NCBI RefSeq assembly: GCF_021538895.1 | Contig: NZ_JADDRL010000048.1 | Coordinates: 1 to 64,000 of the forward strand | DNA length: 64,000 bases | Direction of reading: 5' to 3' | From: Streptomyces olivochromogenes | GTDB lineage: Bacteria; Actinomycetota; Actinomycetes; Streptomycetales; Streptomycetaceae | Translations under genes and position numbers: made by a program | Notes under the pieces: model-generated | What the model saw: only the letters and a program-made list of their open reading frames with translations | Database searches by the model: none | Told to the model about the DNA's origin: nothing | Shown: piece by piece, positions 30,416 to 38,517 of the stretch | How the letters are laid out: the number at the start of each line of letters is the position of its first letter | How positions within the stretch are numbered: position 1 is the stretch's first letter

Positions 30416-30916
30416 TCAGGCCTCCGGTTCCACCAGCAGCCGGGCGTAGTTCGCCATGGACCGCTGGTAGCGCGGCAGGTGCGGGGCGAGGGCGCCGAGG
30501 ACCAGGGACAGGCCCTCGCGGTCGCGGCCGAGGCTGGATAGGCACAGGGCGAGACAGGCGCGGACCGCGTCGTCCAACTCGTCGGACGGGGCGTCCAGTT
30601 CGGGCGTGAGCAGCGCGACGCCCTCCTCCGCCCGACCGGTGTTCCGCAGCGAGCTGGACAGCTGGATCCTGGCCCGGCGCCCCTTGTAGCCGCTCAGCCC
30701 GCGCGCGAGCGCCTCCCGGTACAGCGGCACCGCCCGGTCCGAGTGGCCGGTCGAGTCCCAGGCGCAGGCCTGCTCGAACGGGCCGAGCGGGCTGTCCCCG
30801 GGCAGTTCGGCCACCAGCTTGTCGATCACGGCGCGGAAGTCGGCCGCGTCGTCCTCGGCGTAGTCGTCGAAGGTCGCCCAGGCGGCGGTCACGCGGTCTT
30901 CCCAGTCCTTGGTCAC
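30416..30916 (-). CDS. tetratricopeptide-repeat protein
   Basis: A 166-residue soluble helical protein. At least two TPR-like units are visible: EQACAWDSTGHSDRAVPLYR and LSSSLRNTGRAEEGVALL. These repeats usually bind other proteins. The start is a GTG at 30916 preceded by GAGGGTGGG. An upstream extension is open but has an unlike composition. It is divergent from the lipoprotein gene at 31056. The partner is unknown. Confidence 0.7.
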   Translation of the reverse strand: MTKDWEDRVTAAWATFDDYAEDDAADFRAVIDKLVAELPGDSPLGPFEQACAWDSTGHSDRAVPLYREALARGLSGYKGRRARIQLSSSLRNTGRAEEGVALLTPELDAPSDELDDAVRACLALCLSSLGRDREGLSLVLGALAPHLPRYQRSMANYARLLVEPEA

Positions 30917-31055
30917 CGGCCCACCCTCGCACACGTGTGCCCACCGGGTCAGCGAATTTGAGCGGGACGCCCGCGGCGGCCGTATCGAAGGGCGGGGCCC
31001 GCAGTCCGGGCTCTCTGCGGCATGCTTACGCCCACCGGGACCGGAGGAACGACAC

Positions 31056-31469
31056 ATGAGGTTGACGCGACCGATGCTCGCCGTGACGGGCGTCGCGGCC
31101 GTACTGGCGCTGGCGGGCTGCGGCTCGGGGGGCGACGACGCGAAGGCGGTTCCGGCCACCGCCACGGGCAGCCTGGAGAGCCTGGCCGCCGAGGTGAAGT
31201 GCAAGCCGAACATCCAGACCGATGCCGACGAGCTCCGCCAGGCCATCTGCAAGAACTCCGACGGCAGGTTCATCCTCGCCACCTTCGCCACCGACCGCGG
31301 CCAGCGCGAGTGGATCAACGACGCGAAGGACTACGGCGGGTTCTACCTGGTCGGCCGCAAGTGGGTCGCCGTCGGCGACGACGGGGTCGTCAAGGCGCTG
31401 CGCGGCACCCTCGGCGGCGACGTGGAGATCGGCACGAACCACGCCGCGCACAGCGGTCACAGCGGCTGA
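31056..31469 (+). CDS. small secreted lipoprotein
   Basis: A 137-residue protein with a lipoprotein signal peptide (VLALAGC-GSG), anchored outside the membrane. The mature part has a conserved-looking core (CKPNIQTDADELRQAICKN and FILATFATDRGQREWINDAKDY). GGAGG lies nine bases before the ATG. No function is known; the fold resembles small lipoproteins common in Streptomyces. A strong hairpin follows the stop. Confidence 0.8.
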   Translation: MRLTRPMLAVTGVAAVLALAGCGSGGDDAKAVPATATGSLESLAAEVKCKPNIQTDADELRQAICKNSDGRFILATFATDRGQREWINDAKDYGGFYLVGRKWVAVGDDGVVKALRGTLGGDVEIGTNHAAHSGHSG

Positions 31470-31485
31470 ACCCGGTTCGGCACGA

Positions 31486-31528
31486 ACGAAGAGCGGGCGG
31501 TGGGAGATTCCCACCGCCCGCTCTTCGT
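31486..31528. terminator. bidirectional terminator between the lipoprotein and DUF1996 genes
   Basis: A perfect 20-bp stem (ACGAAGAGCGGGCGGTGGGA against its complement) with a 3-nt loop GAT. Its right arm runs into the first unit of the 22-bp tandem array. It serves the convergent lipoprotein and DUF1996 genes. Confidence 0.85.
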
Positions 31529-31606
31529 CTCACCGGTTCACGCTCTTCGTCTCACCGGTTCACGCGCTCCGGCCTACCGGTTCACGTGCTCCGTACGATC
31601 CGCTCA
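31519..31606. repeat. 22-bp tandem array ending at the DUF1996 stop codon
   Basis: Four units of 22 bp: 31519-31540 and 31541-31562 are identical (CGCTCTTCGTC then TCACCGGTTCA), 31563-31584 is similar and 31585-31606 is diverged. The last three bases of the fourth unit (TCA) are the stop codon of the minus-strand gene. The final 22 bp of the coding region (31607-31628) also resemble a unit. There are no spacers, so it is not CRISPR. Confidence 0.85.
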
Positions 31607-33178
31607 CGCGCACCGCTGGCCGCGGTTGATGCAGCTGGCGATCCGGTTCGCCAGGCCACCGGTCGTGACGCTGATGAAGTCGTCGTGGTCGGTGGCCGCC
31701 TTGTGGAGCTGCTCCGGGAAGCCGTCCACCGCGAAGGCGTTCTTCACCACACCGTTCTGGATGGTCGGCGGCGTGATGTTGTAGGTCAGACGCATCGTCA
31801 GCTGCGGGATCGCCTTGAAGCCGTTCTGGCAGTTGCCGCCTGCGTCGGCGAAGGCGACGTGCGTGCGGTGGTTGGCGCTGTCGATGTTCTGGCCGTCCCA
31901 GCAGCTCTGGAAGGCGAACGTGCGGACCACCTTGCTGCCCTGCGGACAGATCGGGTACTGCTGTGTCAGCTGGACCTTGTTCTCGAAGCCGGTGCAGCTC
32001 CAGTGCGCGTTGGCGTTCGCCAGACCGTTGGTCGTGGTCTTGGCGTCACCGGTGATGATGCGCAGGAACTGCGGCATCGCGACGACCTTGCTGGTCGGGC
32101 TGCCGACGTACTTGATCTGGGCCGAGACGGGGGTCAGGATCTTGCCGACGTTGCCTTCCTTGCCGCCGCCGTCCTTGTTCTGGTCGAAGTCCTGCGTGCC
32201 GTCCTGGATACGGACGACCGGCCAGTAGTACGACGACAGGTCGCTGCGGTTCTGGCAGCTGGTCCCGCCCTGCAGGAACGTGTTGTTGCTGGAGAACGCG
32301 TTGACCTTCTGGTTGCCGACGTAGTCGTGCAGGTGGTGCGCGCCGTTGGTCACGCCGGGCGCCACGATCACGTTGTCGGTGTTGAAGTTCTTGTTCGCGT
32401 TCACACCACAGCGGGTGGTGAACGTACCGTTCGAGGCGTTGCCGCCCCGCTGCGGCTTCGCGGGAACGTTCGGCTGCACCTTCGTGATGTCCACGAAGTC
32501 GGCCGCGACCGGGCCGTTGCCGGCCTGCCCGCCGACGTTCTGCTGCTGCCCGCCGGCCTGCTGCTGGCCACCGTTCTGCTGCTGACCGCCGGTCTGCGGC
32601 TGAGCGGTGTTGGTCTGGCCCGTGTTGGGCTGGCCGGTGTTGTTCTGACCGGTGTTGTCCTGGCCGGTCTGACCGGTCTGACCTGTCTGGCCGGCCGTGG
32701 TCTGGTTGACCGTGGTTCCGGTGCAGGAGGCCAGGGTCTCCAGGCCGGAGGGCGTGGTGCCGCCGGCCCGGGAGATCTCCAGCTTGATGCGGTCGAGGAT
32801 CGCCGCACGGCGGTCCTTCAGCGGCTGGAGGATGGAGTTCTGGACGAAACTCGCGTCCCTGGTCTGCGCGTCCCGGGTGGTGGCCAGACGCTGGTAGGCG
32901 TCCGTGATCTGGCTGTCGAGGTTGGCCAGTTCACCGTTGACCTCGGTCCGGGCCCGGTACGGCACGTTCGTCAGCTTCTGGCCGACGTCCGGGCAGGAGA
33001 TCGTGGCCACCTGAGCGCCGGCGGCCTTCGTCTGGTTCCACCCGTTGTTGTTCGACTCGTGAGCCGAGGCATAGAAGTTCGCCCAGATCAGCCCGCCCCC
33101 ACCGAGCGCTAGGGCCGCCGATGCGGCAATGGCCTTGGTGGCCAGCGGCGTACGGCGTTTTCGTGTGTTGCGTCCCAT
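31604..33178 (-). CDS. secreted DUF1996-domain protein with Gln/Thr/Gly-rich linker
   Basis: A 524-residue exported protein. The N-terminus is basic followed by a hydrophobic stretch (ATKAIAASAALALGGGGLIWANF). A helical region (about residues 60-150) leads to a low-complexity linker of NTGQ/TGQ and GGQQQ repeats (about 165-235). The C-terminal DUF1996 domain includes GAHHLHDYVGN, SSYYWPV and DGFPEQLHKAATDHDDF. Related domains occur in fungal and actinobacterial secreted proteins of unknown role; the histidines suggest metal binding or catalysis. The start at 33178 has AGAGGAG upstream. Confidence 0.85.
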   Translation of the reverse strand: MGRNTRKRRTPLATKAIAASAALALGGGGLIWANFYASAHESNNNGWNQTKAAGAQVATISCPDVGQKLTNVPYRARTEVNGELANLDSQITDAYQRLATTRDAQTRDASFVQNSILQPLKDRRAAILDRIKLEISRAGGTTPSGLETLASCTGTTVNQTTAGQTGQTGQTGQDNTGQNNTGQPNTGQTNTAQPQTGGQQQNGGQQQAGGQQQNVGGQAGNGPVAADFVDITKVQPNVPAKPQRGGNASNGTFTTRCGVNANKNFNTDNVIVAPGVTNGAHHLHDYVGNQKVNAFSSNNTFLQGGTSCQNRSDLSSYYWPVVRIQDGTQDFDQNKDGGGKEGNVGKILTPVSAQIKYVGSPTSKVVAMPQFLRIITGDAKTTTNGLANANAHWSCTGFENKVQLTQQYPICPQGSKVVRTFAFQSCWDGQNIDSANHRTHVAFADAGGNCQNGFKAIPQLTMRLTYNITPPTIQNGVVKNAFAVDGFPEQLHKAATDHDDFISVTTGGLANRIASCINRGQRCA

Positions 33179-33361
33179 GGAACTCCTCTGACTTCCTTGC
33201 GGGGCAGCATCGAGGCGCCCGACAGGAGTGAAGCGGCGCCCTTCCATACGCATGCCGCCCCAGGGGTGTTCAGCCGCCTCACGAATTCATCAGAGGTTTG
33301 AGGCGCACCTGACCGTCAACAGCTCGCTGAGCAGCGGAAGTTGTAAAAAATTCGTGGAAAA

Positions 33362-34015
33362 TCAGCGCTCACGGTCCAGGTAGGCCAGCACCGCCAGAAC
33401 GCGCCGATTGTCGTCGTCCGACACCTCCAGTCCCAGTTTGGCGAAGATGTTGGAGGTGTGTTTGGCGATCGCCCGTTCCGTGACGACCAGTTGCCCAGCG
33501 ATCGCCGCGTTCGACCGGCCCTGCGCCATCAGTTCCATGACCTCCAGCTCCCTGGGGGTCAGTTGGGCCAGCGGCCGGTCGCCGGCGGCCTGCCGGGACA
33601 GCAGCTGCTGGATCACCTGTGGGTCCATCGCCGTACCGCCGGCCGCCACCCGCCGTACCGCGTCCACGAACTGCTCCGCGTCGAACACCCGGTCCTTGAG
33701 CAGATAGCCCACCCCGCCGCTGCCGTCGGCGAGCAGTTCGCGCGCGTACAACTGCTCCACGTGCTGGGAGAGCACCAGCACCGGCAGCCCGGGTCTGTCC
33801 TGCCGGGCCCGCAGCGCGCACTGCAGGCCCTCGTCGGTGTGCGTGGGCGGCAGCCGGACGTCGACCACGGCGACGTCCGGCTCCAGCTCGGTCAGGGCGC
33901 GGGCGAGTTCGGGGCCGGACTCGACGGCCGCGGCGATCTCGAAGCCGTAGGCTTCGAGCATCCGGACCAGTCCGTCGCGCAGCAGGAACAGGTCTTCGGC
34001 TAGGACAACGCGCAC
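33362..34015 (-). CDS. NarL/LuxR-family response regulator
   Basis: A 217-residue two-component regulator. The receiver domain has VVLAEDLFLLRDGL, the phospho-acceptor aspartate in VAVVDVRLPPTHTDEG, and a C-terminal LLKD lysine. The LuxR-type HTH follows: LTPRELEVMELMAQGRSNAAIAGQLVVTERAIAKHTSNIFAKLGL. The GTG start (preceded by GGAGATTCC) lies inside the end of the kinase gene, overlapping by 16 bp, so the two are co-translated. Targets are unknown. Confidence 0.93.
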   Translation of the reverse strand: MRVVLAEDLFLLRDGLVRMLEAYGFEIAAAVESGPELARALTELEPDVAVVDVRLPPTHTDEGLQCALRARQDRPGLPVLVLSQHVEQLYARELLADGSGGVGYLLKDRVFDAEQFVDAVRRVAAGGTAMDPQVIQQLLSRQAAGDRPLAQLTPRELEVMELMAQGRSNAAIAGQLVVTERAIAKHTSNIFAKLGLEVSDDDNRRVLAVLAYLDRER

Positions 34016-35271
34016 GGAATCTCCATGGTGACCATGGTGGGACCGCCCTCGGGGCTGCTGACGGCCAGGACGCCGTCGAATGTACCCAGCCGCCGTTCGA
34101 CGCCGGCCAGCCCGGAGCCCGCGCCGATCGCGGCGCCGCCCCGGCCGTTGTCGGTGACCGTGATCCGCAGCATGTCGTCGGCGTGGTGCAGGTCGACCCA
34201 GATCCGGTCGGCACCGGAGTGCTTGACGGCGTTGGTGAGGACCTCGCTGACCGCGAAGTAGCCGGCCGACTCGACGGGCGCCTCCGCGCGGCCGGTCAGC
34301 TCCACGTCCACGTCGACCGGCAGCGGCAGCCGCAGCGCCAGCGCCCGTACGGCGTCGCCGAGTCCGCGTTCGGCCAGCACCGGCGGGTGGATGCCGCGGA
34401 CCAGGTCGCGCAGTTCCTCCAGGGCCTCGACGGAGTTCCGGCGGGCCTGGGTGATGAGCCTCTTCGCCTGCTCCGGATCCTTGTCCAGCAGCAGTTCGAT
34501 CGTGCCGAGGTCCATGCCCATCGCGACCAGCCGGGCCTGCGCCCCGTCGTGCAGGTCCCGCTCGATACGGCGCAGTTCGGCGGCCGAGGTGTCCACGGCG
34601 TCGCGCCGGGTCTCGGTCAACACCCGCACACGCTCGGCGAGTTCTCCCTGATCGGCGCCGAGGACGGCCCGGGTGAGCCGGAAGTGGACGAGGAGCAGGC
34701 GCGGGGCGAGACGGTAGGCGGCGACCAGGAGGACCGCGGCCGTGGCGCCCGCGCCGAGTGCGGTCGGCTGGTCGGTGACCGGCACGAAGCCGTACCAGTA
34801 GGTCTGGCCGTCGGCGAGCACCCGCCACAGCCCGGCCGCCACCGCGAACCCCTCGAAGGGGTAGAGGAGCAGGACGGCCGGAAGCAGCGCCGTGAGGTAG
34901 CCCGCCGTCATGTCCACCAGCAGCCACCGCAGGTCCCGCCGGACCTGCGGGTCGCGGAGCATTCCGAAGCAGCGCGCCCAGGGGTTGGCGTCCGGAGGTA
35001 TCGGCCGGTACGCCGACGGGATCCGCACCCCGCACCACTCGGCCGCGAGCCGCCGCCGTACGTCCGCGAAGTCCCGTACCCCGCCCAGGACATAGGGGGT
35101 CGTGACGATGCCGATGCCGATCGGGATCGTCGCGATGGAGACGACGGCCAGCGTGAAGACGAGTACGGCGACGGGCAGCATCGCCAGGGCCAGCACGAAT
35201 CCCCGTACGGCGGCCAGCACCACTTCCCGGGTGCGCCCGCCGGCGCCGCCGCTCTTCGTGTCGGTGTTCAT
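34000..35271 (-). CDS. sensor histidine kinase (HisKA_3 type)
   Basis: A 423-residue membrane kinase. The N-terminal half has several hydrophobic segments in a sensor domain typical of Streptomyces kinases (FVLALAMLPVAVLVFTLAV; GIVTTPYVLGG). The dimerisation/phosphorylation motif RRIERDLHDGAQARLVAMGM carries the histidine. The ATPase part has NAVKHSG (N box) and VTDNGRGGAAIGAGSGLAGVERR. It phosphorylates the regulator encoded just downstream. The start at 35271 is chosen over an upstream one because it removes a Pro/Arg-rich extension. Confidence 0.93.
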   Translation of the reverse strand: MNTDTKSGGAGGRTREVVLAAVRGFVLALAMLPVAVLVFTLAVVSIATIPIGIGIVTTPYVLGGVRDFADVRRRLAAEWCGVRIPSAYRPIPPDANPWARCFGMLRDPQVRRDLRWLLVDMTAGYLTALLPAVLLLYPFEGFAVAAGLWRVLADGQTYWYGFVPVTDQPTALGAGATAAVLLVAAYRLAPRLLLVHFRLTRAVLGADQGELAERVRVLTETRRDAVDTSAAELRRIERDLHDGAQARLVAMGMDLGTIELLLDKDPEQAKRLITQARRNSVEALEELRDLVRGIHPPVLAERGLGDAVRALALRLPLPVDVDVELTGRAEAPVESAGYFAVSEVLTNAVKHSGADRIWVDLHHADDMLRITVTDNGRGGAAIGAGSGLAGVERRLGTFDGVLAVSSPEGGPTMVTMEIPCALS

Positions 35272-35340
35272 GACATCAGTCTCGCCGACCCCCGGGCCCC
35301 GGTCACGGGGCCGAACCCCCATGTCAGGGGGTGGTGCCAA

Positions 35341-36345
35341 CTACACCCCCGACTCCGCCAGCAGCTTCGCCTCCACCTGTGGGTCCAGTCCCTTGACCGT
35401 CCGGTCCGGGCGCCGCGGTGCCGCACCGCCGATCTCCGTCAGCCACCGCCAGGTGTCGGCGACGGTCTCGCCCACCGGCCGGCACACCAGCCCCGTGGCC
35501 AGCGCCCGGGAGACGTCGGCGCCGTGCAACTGGCCGTACCACTCGCTGTCCGCCGGCACCCACACGGGCAGTTGCGTCCACGGCTCGACGCCCGCGCCGA
35601 GGATCACCTCCGGATCGGTCCAGCGCAGCTCGGCTCCCGAACCCGTGACCTCGACGCACGCGTCGAGGAACTCGCCCATCGTGGTGTGCCCCGGCGGACT
35701 CACCAGGTTGTACGGCCCGCTCACCTCCCGTTCCACCGCCCCGAGGGTCCACTCGGCGAGATCGCGGACGTCGATGTACTGCAGGCGCAGGTCCCGTGGG
35801 CCGGGCGCCAGTACGGGGCCGCCGCGGGCGATCCGGGCCAGCCACCAGGGCAGCCGGCCGACGTTCTCGTACGGGCCGAGGATCAGCCCGGCCCGCACCA
35901 GCACCGAGCGGTCCGCCCCGAAGGCCTCGACGGCGGCCAGCTCGCCGCCCCGCTTGTCCTGCTGGTACTCGGTCTGCTCCGCGTCGGCCGAGGCGTCCTC
36001 GACCACGGGCGCGTCCTCGTCGCCGCCGACGGGCTGCGGCGAGACGTACACCGACCGGCTCGACACGTACACGTACCGCCCGGCCCGCTCCCGCAGCAGC
36101 CGTGCCGCCTCGCGTACGGCACGGGGAGCGGCCGACCAGGTGTCGACGACGGCGTCCCACTCCTCGGCCCCGGCCAGCGCCGCGAGCCCGTCGGGCGCGG
36201 TGCGGTCGCCGTGCAACGACCGCACTCCGGCGGGGGGTTCGTGCCGTCCCCGGTGGAAGACGGTCACCTCCCAGCCGCGCGCCAGCGCCGACTCGACCAC
36301 GGCCCGCCCCACGAACTCCGTACCGCCCAGCATCAGAAGTCTCAT
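35341..36345 (-). CDS. NAD-dependent epimerase/reductase-like protein
   Basis: A 334-residue Rossmann-fold protein of the extended SDR group. It begins MRLLMLGGTEFVGRAVV, whose GGTxFVG is the nucleotide-binding loop. YVYVSSRSVY supplies the serine, but the usual YxxxK tyrosine is replaced by YQQDKRGGE, so the tyrosine-lysine spacing is kept as Y-x3-K. It is likely an oxidoreductase or nucleotide-sugar-type enzyme; the substrate is unknown. Its start is about 60 bp from the winged-helix regulator gene on the same strand. Confidence 0.85.
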   Translation of the reverse strand: MRLLMLGGTEFVGRAVVESALARGWEVTVFHRGRHEPPAGVRSLHGDRTAPDGLAALAGAEEWDAVVDTWSAAPRAVREAARLLRERAGRYVYVSSRSVYVSPQPVGGDEDAPVVEDASADAEQTEYQQDKRGGELAAVEAFGADRSVLVRAGLILGPYENVGRLPWWLARIARGGPVLAPGPRDLRLQYIDVRDLAEWTLGAVEREVSGPYNLVSPPGHTTMGEFLDACVEVTGSGAELRWTDPEVILGAGVEPWTQLPVWVPADSEWYGQLHGADVSRALATGLVCRPVGETVADTWRWLTEIGGAAPRRPDRTVKGLDPQVEAKLLAESGV

Positions 36346-36406
36346 GCCGGTGATCGTGCCCGGTGCGACCGTGGGGGCGGAACCGAATCTGCCGAGGGCA
36401 GACCGA

Positions 36407-37075
36407 TCAGCGGCCGGTCGGCGGCGTGTACTTGTAGCCGACGCGGCGGACCGTCTGGATCGTCCGGCGGTGCTCGGCGCCCAGCTTGCGGCGCAGCCGG
36501 GCGATGTGGACGTCGACGGTGCGGCCGTCGCCCACGTGGCCGTACCCCCACACCGTGCTGACCAGCTGGTCGCGGGTGTGCACCCGGTGCGGGTGCGCCA
36601 CCAGGTGCGCGAGCAGCTCGAACTCCAGGTAGGTGAGGTCGAGTTCACGCTCGTCGACCCGGGCGGTGCGGCGCGCGGTGTCGATGCGCACGAGCGGGTT
36701 GCCTGCACCCGCACCGGCGCTCGCCCCCGCGCGCGCACCGGCCTCGGCCTCGGCTTCGGTGCCCGGGTCGGGCGCCGGGCCGTCCGCCTGCTGCTGGTCC
36801 GCGACCGCGACGGCGACCGGTGGGAACGGCGGGAACGGCGGCTGCTGGTCCGCCGGCACCAGCACCAGGTAGCCGATCATCGGCGGCCGGCCGGGCAGGG
36901 TCGGCAGGGCGTGCGGGGGCGCCGGCAGCCAGGTGGCACCCGGCGGCAGGAAGTCCGCGAGCTCCACGACCTCGTCACGGTCGACGGCACGCAGCCGGTG
37001 CCGTGCGCCGCTCGCGGCGGGCGAGGAGACGGGGGCGGAGACGGACGCGGCGGGGAAGGAACGAGTGGTCGCCAT
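36407..37075 (-). CDS. orphan winged-helix (OmpR C-domain-like) regulator without a receiver
   Basis: A 222-residue protein. The C-terminal about 95 residues are an OmpR/PhoB-type DNA-binding domain: LDLTYLEFELLAHLVAHPHRVHTRDQLVSTVWGYG, then GRTVDVHIARLRRKLG and RRVGYKYTPP. The N-terminal part is not a phosphorylatable receiver; it is Pro/Ala-rich and leads into an Ala/Gly/Glu low-complexity linker (AEAEAGARAGASAGAGAG). It may bind DNA constitutively or respond to an unknown input. A possible small leader ORF lies 120 bp upstream. Confidence 0.85.
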   Translation of the reverse strand: MATTRSFPAASVSAPVSSPAASGARHRLRAVDRDEVVELADFLPPGATWLPAPPHALPTLPGRPPMIGYLVLVPADQQPPFPPFPPVAVAVADQQQADGPAPDPGTEAEAEAGARAGASAGAGAGNPLVRIDTARRTARVDERELDLTYLEFELLAHLVAHPHRVHTRDQLVSTVWGYGHVGDGRTVDVHIARLRRKLGAEHRRTIQTVRRVGYKYTPPTGR

Positions 37076-37194
37076 GAGAGGTCAGCTCTTTCGCGCGAGG
37101 AGTTCGTCGGGGAGGACGGCGGCCGCGATTCGTGGTCGGGCGCGCCGAAGGACGTACGTCGTTTCGCGCTGGCCGAAGGCCGGGGTGTACGGCT

Positions 37195-37317
37195 TTAGAG
37201 GGCCCGCGCGTTCATCGCGCGGCAACACACCCGGTCGTAGTCGTGGTGCTGACGGGAGGGCCAGAAGGGCTCCAGGTCATGGCGACCCGTCGCGGTGCAC
37301 TTCCGGTGGCTGGCCAT
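37195..37317 (-). CDS. candidate small ORF / leader peptide (Cys-, His- and Arg-rich)
   Basis: A 40-residue frame, MASHRKCTATGRHDLEPFWP then SRQHHDYDRVCCRAMNARAL. Nearly all codons end in G or C, which suggests coding. The SRQHHDYDRVCCR end resembles the RxHxDxxRVC pattern of actinobacterial attenuator leader peptides linked to cysteine or sulfur genes. No good ribosome site precedes the ATG; an AGGAGG stands before a nine-codon GTG frame just upstream (ending 37323). An overlapping frame is also open, so this remains uncertain. It lies upstream of the orphan winged-helix gene. Confidence 0.4.
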   Translation of the reverse strand: MASHRKCTATGRHDLEPFWPSRQHHDYDRVCCRAMNARAL

Positions 37318-37405
37318 GCGCTCATTGAAGCAGACGCGGGCCCGCCACAGGAGCCTCCTCTCACTGCTCGGACACTTCCCCGGCGGGCAGTTGGCGTTGC
37401 CTCTC

Positions 37406-38431
37406 TCACCCCACCAGACGTTTGTGCCAGGTCAGGGAGGTGACGTCGATCGCCTGGCCCGAATCGCCGTCCCACATCGTGGACAGCTCGGCGGCGGTGA
37501 GAGCGGTGACGACCTCGCGTCCGACCGCCGTGGTGGTCTCGGCCGAGCCGTCGAACCCGCCGTAGTACAGGCCCAGTCCGCCTCCCTCGGCGGCGCGCTC
37601 CGTGCCCTGCCGGTGGAAGAAGACGAAGCCGCGCGCCCCCTCCCGCTCGGCGCCTATCTCCGTCATGCCGCAGCTCCGGCAGCAGGTGAAGTCCTCCCGG
37701 GCCGTGATGCCGGTCTCCTCCAGCGCTCCGAAGGCGAGGGTGAGCCGCTCGGGGTCGGTGACCCCCTCCCAGGTCTCCTGCTCGGCCAGCCTCCCCCAAG
37801 TTCTCGGCTTCGCTCGAACAGGGGGGACCCCCATCAGCCACAGCCTGTCCACCAACTGCCGGGCCTGCGCCCCCGACACCGGTCGCTTCTTGCCCTCGAC
37901 CAGGTGGTCCTCGGCGGCCTCGGCCAGCGCCTTGCGGGTGTCGTAGCCACAGCGCAGCAACAGCCGCACATGCTCCTCGACCCGCGTGCGCACCTCGTCC
38001 GGCAGCTCGGGCACCTTCTCACGGGGCCCGAGGTCCACCGGCCGCCAGTCCACGCCCGCGTCCCAGCCGTCCCGCTGCCGCGCCCAGCCGGTGAGCAGGT
38101 CCACCACCCGGTCCCGGTCCGTGAGGTCCGTACCGAAGAACCCCGCCTCGCCGCGGCGGTGTTCGAGCCGGTAGTCCCCGCCCTTCTCGTGCCACACCTG
38201 CGCGAAGACGTCCGGGATGTCGGGTATCCGCTGGATGGCCAGGAACTGGTCCCGGGGGCCGCCGATCCGCTCCACCAGCTCCCGCAGTCCCCGCTCCGAC
38301 ACCCACGCGTGGGTCCGCGAGTTCTCCGTCTCCACCTTGATGGGGAGCGTGCCCCCGGCGTCCTTGCCGTTGTCCCCGCCCATGACCTCGCCCTCGTCGC
38401 CTTCGTCGCGCTCGTCCCCGCCGATCTCCAT
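37406..38431 (-). CDS. conserved hypothetical protein (DUF6891-like) with palindromic insert
   Basis: A 341-residue soluble protein. The C-terminal part has a Cys cluster (TCCRSCGMTEIGAE) followed by GFVFFHRQGTERAAEGGGLGLYYGG, which I associate with the DUF6891 family of unknown function. The N-terminus is Asp/Glu/Gly-rich. Element copy E adds about 15 residues (MGVPPVRAKPRTWGR) in frame near residue 205. The start lies 17 bp from the glnII terminator palindrome, with GGTGGGGG upstream. Confidence 0.7.
   Translation of the reverse strand: MEIGGDERDEGDEGEVMGGDNGKDAGGTLPIKVETENSRTHAWVSERGLRELVERIGGPRDQFLAIQRIPDIPDVFAQVWHEKGGDYRLEHRRGEAGFFGTDLTDRDRVVDLLTGWARQRDGWDAGVDWRPVDLGPREKVPELPDEVRTRVEEHVRLLLRCGYDTRKALAEAAEDHLVEGKKRPVSGAQARQLVDRLWLMGVPPVRAKPRTWGRLAEQETWEGVTDPERLTLAFGALEETGITAREDFTCCRSCGMTEIGAEREGARGFVFFHRQGTERAAEGGGLGLYYGGFDGSAETTTAVGREVVTALTAAELSTMWDGDSGQAIDVTSLTWHKRLVG
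37791..37834 (+). repeat. palindromic element, copy E (inside the DUF6891-like gene)
   Basis: Reads CTCCCCCAAGTTCTCGGC, then TTCGCTCGAACA, then GGGGGGACCCCCAT. It differs from copy C at only about four positions, two of which are a compensatory pair in the inner stem. It is antisense to the gene but keeps the reading frame. Confidence 0.8.
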
Positions 38432-38447
38432 GCCCCCACCACGGCAC

Positions 38448-38514
38448 GCGCCACTGACAACGCGAGGGGGCGCCCACCTCGACGGTGGACGCCCCCTCGC
38501 GTTGTCAGTGGCGC
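38448..38514 (-). terminator. long perfect palindrome downstream of glnII
   Basis: A 25-bp perfect inverted repeat (arms 38448-38472 and 38490-38514, containing CCACTGACAACGCGAGGGGG). A further five pairs after one mismatch give about a 30-bp stem. It starts 4 bp after the glnII stop and ends 17 bp before the next gene start. It is probably the glnII terminator and may also shape the leader of the downstream gene. Confidence 0.85.
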
Positions 38515-38517
38515 GGA

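Noticed and set aside
31519..31606. CRISPR or transposon end repeats
   Set aside because: Units abut, no spacers, no inverted termini and no transposase.
37212..37841. 209-codon minus-strand frame overlapping the candidate leader peptide
   Set aside because: Its N-terminal part is antisense-phase to the DUF6891-like gene and low-complexity; only its end competes with the leader frame.
38438..38460. Third RecA-NDp promoter before the DUF6891-like gene
   Set aside because: TTGTCAGTG is present on the minus strand, but the expected -10 position reads CGTGGT, and the motif is part of the terminator palindrome.
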